55,243 nucleotides of DNA from Planctomycetota bacterium (lineage in GTDB: Bacteria > Planctomycetota > Phycisphaerae > Sedimentisphaerales > Anaerobacaceae): contig JAUWIG010000012.1 in assembly GCA_030605475.1 (NCBI GenBank), positions 1 through 55,243 on the forward strand, given 5' to 3'. The stretch's first letter is position 1. Every line of letters starts with the position of its first letter. Shown here in pieces: positions 31,576-38,592 of the stretch. The translations under genes and the position numbers were made by a program. Under the pieces are notes generated by a model. It worked only from the letters and a program-made list of their open reading frames with translations. It was not told the origin of the DNA and ran no database searches.

Positions 31576-32802
31576 TTAAACGGTGGCGAATCGCTCCATA
31601 GCTTCTTTAACGTCGTGTGGTTTGGCAAAGGCAGTAAGGCGAAAATAACCTTCCCCGGATGGCCCGAAGCCTGCGCCGGGCGTTCCGACTACATTGGCCT
31701 TTTGCAGCAGCCGGTCGAAGAAATCCCAGGAGCTCAGCGTCTCCGGCGTCTTCATCCAGATATACGGGGCATTGACTCCGCCATAGACCTGGTAGCCGAG
31801 CCTGGTGAGCGATTCGAGAATTAAAGCTGCATTGGCCATATAAATATCAATAGTTTGACGGCACTGCTTCTTGCCCTCGGCGGTGTAGGCCGCTGCTGCA
31901 CCTGCCTGTGATATGTACGAGGCACTGTTAAACTTGGTGCTGTGTCGCCTGTGCCATAGGGAATTGGCTTCGACCGCCCTGCCGTCTTTTGTATAGGCCT
32001 TCAACTGCTTCGGCACAACGGTAAATGCGCATCTGACACCTGTGAAGCCGGCGGTCTTGGAGAAACTGCGAAACTCAATTGCCACCTCTCTTGCCCCATC
32101 AACCTCGTAAATCGAATGCGGGATATGGGTGTCGGTGATAAAAGCCTCATAAGCAGCGTCAAAAAGAATTATCGCCTTATTTGTGCGGGCGTAGTTGACC
32201 CACTTACTTAAAATCTCTTTAGTTGCTACCGCTCCCGTAGGGTTGTTTGGGAAGCAGAGGTAAATAATATCAACAGAGCCGCTTGGCAACTCAGGGATAA
32301 AATTATTCTCAGCAGTGCAGGGCATATAGACTATTCTTTCATACTGGCCGTTCTGGTTAGCCCGGCCGGTCCTGCCGGCCATAACGTTAGTATCCACGTA
32401 TACCGGATACACCGGGTCGGTCACGGCGACGACATTATCCAGACCGAAAATTTCCTGGATGTTACCCGTATCGCACTTTGCGCCATCGCTGACAAAGATT
32501 TCGCTTTTGTCCAACTCAACGCCGCGAGGGTTAAAGTCATTTTCGATTATCGCATTGACTAAAAAATCATAGCCCTGCTCTGGTCCGTACCCGCGGAAAC
32601 CAGCTTCGCTGCCCATATCGACAATGGCCTTTTTCATCGCTTTGATAATGGCCGGTGCTAATGGCTTGGTAACATCGCCTAACCCTAAGCTGATTATCTT
32701 TGCATCGGGATTTTTGGCTTGAAAGTAGCGAATGCGTCGGCTGATTTCCGGGAACAAATAGCCCGCCTGCAATTTTAAAAAATTTTCGTTAATAGTTGCC
32801 AT
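31576..32802 (-). CDS. dapL: LL-diaminopimelate aminotransferase
   Basis: The 408-residue PLP enzyme starts [20 protein letters not shown], followed by [11 protein letters not shown] and [13 protein letters not shown], blocks characteristic of DapL. The Schiff-base lysine is in [11 protein letters not shown]. It converts tetrahydrodipicolinate directly to LL-diaminopimelate for lysine and peptidoglycan, a route used by Chlamydiae, Planctomycetes, plants and others. The start at 32802 gives the normal length (about 410); a frame 15 codons longer begins with a low-complexity Lys/Arg stretch. It heads a minus-strand run with the folK fusion 8 nt downstream. Confidence 0.95.
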   Translation of the reverse strand: MATINENFLKLQAGYLFPEISRRIRYFQAKNPDAKIISLGLGDVTKPLAPAIIKAMKKAIVDMGSEAGFRGYGPEQGYDFLVNAIIENDFNPRGVELDKSEIFVSDGAKCDTGNIQEIFGLDNVVAVTDPVYPVYVDTNVMAGRTGRANQNGQYERIVYMPCTAENNFIPELPSGSVDIIYLCFPNNPTGAVATKEILSKWVNYARTNKAIILFDAAYEAFITDTHIPHSIYEVDGAREVAIEFRSFSKTAGFTGVRCAFTVVPKQLKAYTKDGRAVEANSLWHRRHSTKFNSASYISQAGAAAAYTAEGKKQCRQTIDIYMANAALILESLTRLGYQVYGGVNAPYIWMKTPETLSSWDFFDRLLQKANVVGTPGAGFGPSGEGYFRLTAFAKPHDVKEAMERFATV

Positions 32803-32874
32803 TGTTTTCTTTCTCTTCTTCCTTAGTTGGTAGTACCAAAGCAGCAATTCTATTGTCTGCTCGTGGCTACGTCA

Positions 32875-32915
32875 ACCCCGTTAGAAACTCTGATGGTTAA
32901 AGTCTCTAACGGGGT
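32875..32915. repeat. ACCCCGTTAGA palindrome, 15-bp stem
   Basis: ACCCCGTTAGAAACT and AGTCTCTAACGGGGT pair with a single mismatch around an 11-nt loop. Same family as 5558-5585 and the arms at 16185/16316. Confidence 0.75.
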
Positions 32916-33066
32916 CAATATTTTGCTCAAGGACTGTTGATTTTGCAGTTTCGGAGGACCCGTAACCGCTTGTTCAAAAAGAAGTTAAGGGAGAGTATGG
33001 CCATAAGCTCAGTCGGTCCGAGTAAGCAAAAGGGGAAAATAAGCATTAAAACTCAGTTAAAAATGT

Positions 33067-33096
33067 TTGAACATTAACGCCTGATTGGGTTATAAT
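33067..33096 (+). promoter_or_regulatory. Promoter of the Tat-signal oxidoreductase-like gene
   Basis: TTGAAC (33067-33072), 18 nt, TATAAT (33091-33096) lie 48 nt upstream of the ATG, which also has GAGAGG as ribosome site. Confidence 0.6.
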
Positions 33097-33143
33097 ATAT
33101 TGAGTGTTTATCATATAAAACTATAACGAAAGAGAGGCCCAAA

Positions 33144-34097
33144 ATGTCAAAAGGTATAAATCGCCGTAAGTTCCTGAAAAGCTCTCTTGCTGCGTCCGCA
33201 GGAGCCATAGCAGGTTTAAGTCTCGAAGAGAAAGCTTTGTTAGCAGCCACATCCGGAGCAAAAAAACCAACCGCTTCCGCGTCAAAAGAGCCCATTAAAG
33301 GCCTGCAAACGGGGCAGATTGGTAAGCTTAAGATTAGCAGGCTGATAATTGGGGGCAATCTAATCAGTGGTTATGCCCACAGCCGAGAGATAATCTATGT
33401 ATCCTCCGTGCTGAGGCACTATTTTACCGAAGAGAAAATTCTCGAAACTCTGCAGATAGCTGAAGAGAACGGCATAAATACGGCGATATTAAGACTCGAT
33501 GACCGCACCATCAAAATTCTCAAAAGATACCGGAAGGAAAGAGGCGGAAAAATACAGTGGCTTGCACAAATCAAACCGAAACCACTTGATATGACAAGTG
33601 ATGCAAAAAAAGCTATAGACAACGGAGCTGTCGGAGTTTTCAGCCATGGGGGCGTTGGAAACAAATTCTTTGCAGACGGTCATATCGGTCTTTTTGGGAA
33701 ACTTGTCTCGTTTGCTAAAGAAAACGGAGCAATTGTAGGTATCGGTGGCCACTCATTAGACGTGCCTATGGCGGTCGAAGAAGAGGGGATAAGCCCTGAT
33801 TTTTATTTCAAAACCCTAAATACTGTGGGTTATGAAAGCAAGACTCCGAAAGAGACCATCGCATTTATGGAAAAAGTGAAAAAGCCGTGGGTTGCCTTCA
33901 AGGTCTTGGGGGCAGGTTACATTCATCCGGGAAAAACCAGAAGGAAGGTCCCGCAGGAAGGTTTTAAGTATGCCTTCGAAAATGGTGCTGATTTTGCCTG
34001 TGTAGGAATGTTTGATTTTCAGATTAAAGACGATGTAGCTATTGCAAAAGAGGCGGTATCAGCGACAAAGGATAGAAAGCGTCCCTGGAGAGGATGA
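33144..34097 (+). CDS. Tat-exported aldo/keto-reductase-like TIM-barrel protein
   Basis: The 317-residue protein starts with a twin-arginine signal (NRRKFLKSS, with Arg at 7-8, then a hydrophobic Ala/Gly stretch). The mature part resembles an aldo/keto reductase barrel: GKLKISRLIIGGNLISG near the start, repeated alternating strands, and a late VLGAGYIHPG. I do not see the canonical Asp-Tyr-Lys-His tetrad clearly, so catalysis is unproven. Export through Tat implies folding, perhaps with a cofactor, before transport. Tat-signal barrel proteins of this kind are numerous in Planctomycetes. It is monocistronic with its own promoter. Confidence 0.7.
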   Translation: MSKGINRRKFLKSSLAASAGAIAGLSLEEKALLAATSGAKKPTASASKEPIKGLQTGQIGKLKISRLIIGGNLISGYAHSREIIYVSSVLRHYFTEEKILETLQIAEENGINTAILRLDDRTIKILKRYRKERGGKIQWLAQIKPKPLDMTSDAKKAIDNGAVGVFSHGGVGNKFFADGHIGLFGKLVSFAKENGAIVGIGGHSLDVPMAVEEEGISPDFYFKTLNTVGYESKTPKETIAFMEKVKKPWVAFKVLGAGYIHPGKTRRKVPQEGFKYAFENGADFACVGMFDFQIKDDVAIAKEAVSATKDRKRPWRG

Positions 34098-34159
34098 GAA
34101 AAAGGCGATTAAAAAGTGCCTAAAGTAAGCTAAAGTCAAAAGATAATCAATAATCAATC

Positions 34160-34177
34160 GGTGGGGCAAGCCCCACC
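34160..34177. repeat. GGTGGGGC-AA-GCCCCACC palindrome
   Basis: A perfect 8-bp inverted repeat with a 2-nt centre between convergent genes, preceded by two ATAATCA heptamers (34143-34156). It has no U-run but could still slow polymerase. Confidence 0.6.
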
Positions 34178-34225
34178 CTACAAAACTATTTGTTGCTCAG
34201 CCAGGTTGTGCTGTAGTTTGTATCA

Positions 34226-35248
34226 TCAATATCCCGCCTCTTTGAAGGCCTTGTTTAGCATTTCTTTTACCTTCATATAATTCCTGTTTCTTGTAGCATG
34301 ATGATTGAACCTTCTTTTGGAGGCCTTTAATTCGACGGTGTGGATTTCATCGATGAATTTGTCAGTGGCTGAGGTTCGCAGAATAACTTCACCTGAGGGT
34401 CCGACGCCAAACAGTGTTCCTGCATGGTTTGAAATAACACCTTCGAGACCTTCTGTTGCAGAGCCAACTGCGTTAGTAGTCAATATGTATACATTGTAGA
34501 AATATGCACGGCCCCGATACATCTTCTCATATTTATTCTGTTCGGTCTTAATCTTTTCCGCGCAAAATTCAGGAGTCAGGACCTCCGGCCAAACGCCGGT
34601 ACGTGAGGCGTGGGCTGTGAGAATAAGGTCAACGTCGTGGAGCTTGTGAATCATAGCTATCTCGGGGAAGGAGTTGTCGTAGCAAATCGTGATTCCAAAT
34701 CTTACATCGCCGATGTCAAAGACCTCAACCTTCCGGCCTTCAGCGAAGAGTCTCCATTCGTCACTGGAGAGGTTGATTTTTCTCTGGGCGCCGAGGAACT
34801 TTCCCTTATCGACGACCATCTGGCTGTTGTAAACGACTCCGTCGGCGCGTTCTCCGATTCCAACAACTATACAGAGCTGATATTTTTCTGACATTTTAAG
34901 GACGGCCTGGCTCAGGGGGCCTTCGGGTAGGGGTTCGGCGTTTTTCTCCACTGTGGGGCGATGAGCACCGTGACCGGTCAGCATACATTCAGGTAAAAGG
35001 AGCAAGCGCGCACCGTCTTTGTGGGCGACTTTGCAGGCCTTTTCCACTTGTTTGAGATTTTCGTTTGGGTCGATAAGGATGGACTTTACTGCGGCGACGG
35101 TAATTTTAACATCCTTCATACCGGTTGAGCGGTATTGACCTTTCCAATCGAGGGGCTTATGTGAGGCGGCGTCGGCTGCCATGTCCATAAATACAGCAAA
35201 GACCATAACACATACAATAATCATCAGTAATGTTCTCGGCTTGCTCAT
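34226..35248 (-). CDS. Exported carbon-nitrogen hydrolase (nitrilase superfamily)
   Basis: The 340-residue protein has an N-terminal hydrophobic signal (TLLMIIVCVMVFAVFMDMA) and a complete nitrilase catalytic triad: E87 in LLLLPECMLTG, K157 in AQRKINLSS and C189 in GITICYDNSFPE. The family hydrolyses amides or nitriles; the substrate is not evident. A periplasmic location is unusual for the family, most members being cytoplasmic. The ATG at 35248 is preceded by AGGAGAG; a longer frame to 35317 would place that site within the gene and hide the signal sequence. Confidence 0.82.
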   Translation of the reverse strand: MSKPRTLLMIIVCVMVFAVFMDMAADAASHKPLDWKGQYRSTGMKDVKITVAAVKSILIDPNENLKQVEKACKVAHKDGARLLLLPECMLTGHGAHRPTVEKNAEPLPEGPLSQAVLKMSEKYQLCIVVGIGERADGVVYNSQMVVDKGKFLGAQRKINLSSDEWRLFAEGRKVEVFDIGDVRFGITICYDNSFPEIAMIHKLHDVDLILTAHASRTGVWPEVLTPEFCAEKIKTEQNKYEKMYRGRAYFYNVYILTTNAVGSATEGLEGVISNHAGTLFGVGPSGEVILRTSATDKFIDEIHTVELKASKRRFNHHATRNRNYMKVKEMLNKAFKEAGY

Positions 35249-35636
35249 TTCTGCTCTCCTTTCCTTCTTATTGACCTTTGCAATATTAAAGGAACGAACA
35301 CGAATTACAAAAATCACACTATGGGCAATAAATAACTGACATTTCCCTATGAGTTAAAAAACATAATTTTCTCCGTACAACCTCAATAATTTTACAAAAT
35401 TTCCTTGAACAATCAAGATTTTACTCTTTCGAAGCCGCTTTTGTTGAAAATTTGACGCTTGAGATTTGTCATTTCTGCGAAACTTGTCATGAGCAAGGCC
35501 GAGGATCTATTAAAACTAATCCCGGCCTTGCCGGATTCAACTGGCTATATACTAAATACTAACGACTAACTTCTCCCCAAGTCTTTAATGCCTGGCTAGC
35601 GTATTTTACTGTGAGCGCGCTTTTTGACGCTGCAAT
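35249..35636. other. Spacer of 388 nt with hairpin and heptamers, no gene
   Basis: An AT-rich region before the nitrilase gene contains the hairpin AAGGCCG-A-GGAT / ATCC-CGGCCTT (35495-35529) and three heptamers, ATACTAA, ATACTAA, CGACTAA (35549-35569). No frame here is convincing. Confidence 0.5.
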
Positions 35637-35963
35637 TCAGTCGATCCAGTACAGCCTAGCTCCTTTTTTGGCCGAGAGTGGCGTAAAGGCCCATATGATT
35701 ACTGAAGCGGGGGCCAACAAGAATCCACATACAACCTTTACGCATTCTGGGACTGCCTCACGAAAAAACTCTGGAAGGGTCTCGTCTCGCCAGTCACGGT
35801 CATTTGCAATGGCAGCCAGGAAGAACGCAAATATATTCAAACTCAAGGCCAAAGGAAAGATGGCCAAGTAAACCACGCCTAGGAACAAGCCGATCAAGAG
35901 ACCGGATCCAATAAACAAAGGGGCAACCAGCAACCTACAGACAACTGCGAAACACTTCCACAT
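35637..35963 (-). CDS. Hypothetical small membrane protein
   Basis: The 108-residue protein has two or three hydrophobic helices. The first long one covers about residues 11-52 (LFIGSGLLIGLFLGVVYLAI, then FPLALSLNIFAFFLAAI) and another about 76-92 (VVCGFLLAPASVIIWAF). A charged loop (NDRDWRDETLPEFF) separates them. The start ATG at 35963 has a weak purine-rich stretch upstream. A frame on the opposite strand is low complexity and less likely. It is 184 nt downstream of the caspase-like gene on the same strand. I know no family; a functional link with the protease is speculative. Confidence 0.5.
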   Translation of the reverse strand: MWKCFAVVCRLLVAPLFIGSGLLIGLFLGVVYLAIFPLALSLNIFAFFLAAIANDRDWRDETLPEFFREAVPECVKVVCGFLLAPASVIIWAFTPLSAKKGARLYWID

Positions 35964-36147
35964 ACTACCCCTGCCCTTTCGGCTGTACTGCGTAGAGACA
36001 CGGATTTCTTTTTGGTTATCTGTTATTTATTAAGGACGGTCACGGTCTTCTGTCTACTCGCCCCAGCCATTAATAGGTAGCTGTGCGTAGTTATCTTTTT
36101 AATGATTATGCTGACCCAAAACAAACAGACAGGCCTAGTCATGATTT

Positions 36148-37866
36148 CTAAAACCAAGACAATTTACTTAATCTCTCTAATAGATGTACAGAAATTTCGT
36201 TGAATCGATTAATATCCGAATTGAACAATCCTGCTTGTATAGGAGGCCATAGATTTCCTTGTTTTTTAGCCTCTTCTACATAATCGATTACAAGCGTATC
36301 TCTTCCCCGTAATTGTTTCCATCCGAATCTTCCAATTGGTCCCCAATCACATTTTACCAAATCCGCATAAACAAACATTTGAAATAATTCATAAATATCA
36401 AACAGATGCTCATAGCTATTTCCAAGAAAAATTATATCCTCTAGATCTGGCTGAAGGATTTTGAACATATATTCACTTCTTGGGACGTAGTTTTTTTCAT
36501 GCCCAGATAACTTCTTAAATTTATCATTAAGATCATCCATGGCATTAGACACTGTAAGTATAACAGGTTTTGTTTTTTTCCTGTATTCAGGATCAGGGCC
36601 TTCTGCCATCAAAAGTGAACATAAATTATTATACTTTCCTGAAGCTATAGAAGCTATTCCACCGGTATACAACAACAAACATATTGGATACCATCTTAAG
36701 TGTATTAAACTCGATAATCCTCCCTGGGAGATATTTCTCTCTGCAATTCTTGAGATAGTCTTTTTAATTAACGGCCTATGTTTTTTGTCTCCGTAATAAC
36801 AAATAGCTGTGATTATGGCGCGAAGTGGTTTCAATATTTCTTCATATCTCGAAAGCCTGTCAGTAAACTCTTCAACCATATTTATAGGCGACATACTCAA
36901 AGGAAAATAGTCCTGAGATGTAAGATCCATCACTTTTCGGATTTCTTTTACAACCAGATCATCCAGTTTAATTCTATATTTATCTTCTGCTATGTACTCT
37001 TTTGTTATGTCAACAATATCTTCATGATCGCTTTTATTATCGATAAATGTTGCCGGTACTGATATTAAAATATCTTTATCTTCTTCTTCATTTTTGGCCA
37101 ACTCTTCTAACATGTCTGCTTTAAAGATAAAGTCACCATCGCCATCAATAAAACCATAGTGAGGAGTCTGTTGGGAATGTTGATCGTTAGCGACCTTATT
37201 ATAAACATAACCCATAACCCCATTCGCGGTAATTATTCCATTTTCGGTCTCTGCTTTACCTTCTAAGGCTTGTATAAGATGTCCCGTAAATACTGAATGT
37301 CCTTGGATTGGACCTCCGGAGTCGTTCACAACTTCGTCTGCTTTTCCTGCTGTTAATACCTGTCTCGCTAGCCTCTGGCACATATCTTTTAAAAACCTGG
37401 CAGTCCCTATCTGTAACGCCCTTGTGATTGCAAGACCCCCATAACATGCATCCATGATAAAAAGGATGTGTTTTGCTTGTATCAACTCCGCATTTCTTGT
37501 TAATTCATCCCATCGTATTAAAGTAGAAGTGCTGTCAAGTTCTCCATCGACAGGCACCAAAAATCCAACTTCACCCCGGTTTCCTGTTATTGTATATCCA
37601 TGACCAGCAAAAAAGACCATAAGTCTATCATCGGGAGAAGTCCCATCTTGTGTATATTTATGAAATACATCAATTATATTCTTTTTTGAAGCATCACTAT
37701 CTTTCAATAGAATAGTATTCTTTTCACCAAAACCATATTGATCTTTCAAAACTTTAGCAATTGCATCTGTATCATTCGTAGCATAATTAAGGGGGGATGC
37801 ATGTTGATATTTATTTATCCCAATAATTAAAGCTTTACTCTCATTATATTTGGGTTGATAGCTCAT
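36148..37866 (-). CDS. Caspase-like cysteine protease (peptidase C14) with unknown C-terminal domain
   Basis: The 572-residue protein has an N-terminal caspase/metacaspase domain (about 1-250): ALIIGINKYQHASPLNYATN, DDRLMVFFAGHGYTITG with catalytic His89, and ILFIMDACYGGLA with catalytic Cys141. An acidic linker (EELAKNEEEDKDI, then DNKSDHEDIVDI) leads to a C-terminal region of about 300 residues. That region is helical, with several hydrophobic segments (WYPICLLLYTGGIASIASGK), and I recognise no family in it. No signal peptide is seen. In bacteria such proteases often act as effectors of immune or programmed-death systems, or cut partner proteins. GTG at 37869 is an alternative start. The gene is AT-richer than its neighbours and stands alone in an accessory stretch, which suggests recent acquisition. 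Confidence 0.85.
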   Translation of the reverse strand: MSYQPKYNESKALIIGINKYQHASPLNYATNDTDAIAKVLKDQYGFGEKNTILLKDSDASKKNIIDVFHKYTQDGTSPDDRLMVFFAGHGYTITGNRGEVGFLVPVDGELDSTSTLIRWDELTRNAELIQAKHILFIMDACYGGLAITRALQIGTARFLKDMCQRLARQVLTAGKADEVVNDSGGPIQGHSVFTGHLIQALEGKAETENGIITANGVMGYVYNKVANDQHSQQTPHYGFIDGDGDFIFKADMLEELAKNEEEDKDILISVPATFIDNKSDHEDIVDITKEYIAEDKYRIKLDDLVVKEIRKVMDLTSQDYFPLSMSPINMVEEFTDRLSRYEEILKPLRAIITAICYYGDKKHRPLIKKTISRIAERNISQGGLSSLIHLRWYPICLLLYTGGIASIASGKYNNLCSLLMAEGPDPEYRKKTKPVILTVSNAMDDLNDKFKKLSGHEKNYVPRSEYMFKILQPDLEDIIFLGNSYEHLFDIYELFQMFVYADLVKCDWGPIGRFGWKQLRGRDTLVIDYVEEAKKQGNLWPPIQAGLFNSDINRFNEISVHLLERLSKLSWF

Positions 37867-38071
37867 CACGATATTTCTTGTTTGTGACCCGTAAACTAAC
37901 TAGTCTTGCCGGTTTCTATCATCTGGTGCGTCTCCCTGATATCTGCAACCTGTAAGCCCACAATTTACCAATCCACCCCCCACCTGTCCACAAATTTCGA
38001 TACCCGTGAAATCAGTGAAACTTGTGCCTATGGAATCGGGTATCTGTGATTACAAAGATAAAATTTTTCAC

Positions 38072-38100
38072 TTTACATCTAACATTACTTATTGTATAAT
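38072..38100 (+). promoter_or_regulatory. Strong promoter facing the degenerate repeat array
   Basis: TTTACA (38072-38077), 17 nt, and a perfect TATAAT (38095-38100) point away from the caspase-like gene toward the 49-codon frame at 38155 and the repeat array. Confidence 0.65.
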
Positions 38101-38154
38101 ATATATCAAACTAATAAAATGTGATAGTGAACACTAAATTCGGAGGACTTAATA

Positions 38155-38304
38155 ATGACCACCATAAATCTGGCAGAATCCCAAAATCTACCTTTTTCCT
38201 GTCTACCTCGTTTATATTTTCTACTCTCTGCTATCGTCGCTCTACATTTGTCGAGAGTCCTCTACAAATTCGCCCCTTTTTATGCAAAACAAAGCCAATT
38301 TTGA
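38155..38304 (+). CDS. 49-residue hydrophobic small protein in front of the repeat array
   Basis: The frame starts at an ATG with GGAGGA (38142-38147) 7 nt upstream and a consensus-like promoter 55 nt upstream of it. The product (MTTINLAESQNLPFSCLPRL, then a hydrophobic stretch YFLLSAIVALHLSRVL) ends in AKQSQF, encoded by the first copy of the repeat. I know no homologue. The signals are better than for many genes in this window. The end of the frame may have been set by insertion of the repeat. Confidence 0.45.
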   Translation: MTTINLAESQNLPFSCLPRLYFLLSAIVALHLSRVLYKFAPFYAKQSQF

Positions 38305-38516
38305 AAAGCCAAAATGAATGTAGGTTTTTATTTAACAAAGACTTATGAAAATAATCTATGCTCCGGACTGCTGGAAAACAAACCCAATCAAACCCAATTT
38401 GCTGGATACTCAAATGAACGCAAGTTCTGTTATAACAAAGGATTATGAAAATGAACCACGCCTTCGGACTCCGCCAAAACAAACCCAATCAAACCCAATT
38501 GCAAACCCAGCTGACC
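38286..38516 (+). repeat. Degenerate tandem repeat, units of about 90-100 nt (KPNQTQ/TKDYEN type)
   Basis: Units begin with AAAACAAA(G/C)CCAAT at 38286, 38375 and 38476; the third is partial. Within units, AAATGAA(T/C)G and AACAAAG(A/G)(C/A)TTATGAAAAT recur. When translated, units read like MNVGFYLTKTYEN and MNASSVITKDYENE, followed by K-NQTQ or PNQTQ blocks. Frames are broken by stops. I recall similar degenerate ORF-like repeats in Planctomycetes genomes; this is from memory, without a search. Confidence 0.75.
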
Positions 38517-38592
38517 AGACTATTTTACAGGCGACAGGGAAATCCGGGTTTCGTTCCGTTAGTTTCTCAAACGTCAATAATTTATTGTACTA

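Larger units (their letters stand above)
32803..33143. other. Divergent spacer with palindrome and Tat-gene promoter
   Basis: The 341-nt region between dapL and the Tat-signal gene contains the CCCCGTTAGA palindrome at 32875-32915 and the promoter at 33067-33096. I see no further gene. Confidence 0.5.

Noticed and set aside
34160..34177. Terminator between the Tat gene and the nitrilase gene
   Set aside because: A good hairpin but no U-run on either strand; listed as a dispersed palindrome instead.
35611..35871. 86-codon plus-strand frame opposite the small membrane protein
   Set aside because: Ser/Lys/Arg-rich with no domain. The opposite frame has coherent membrane helices and is the better choice.
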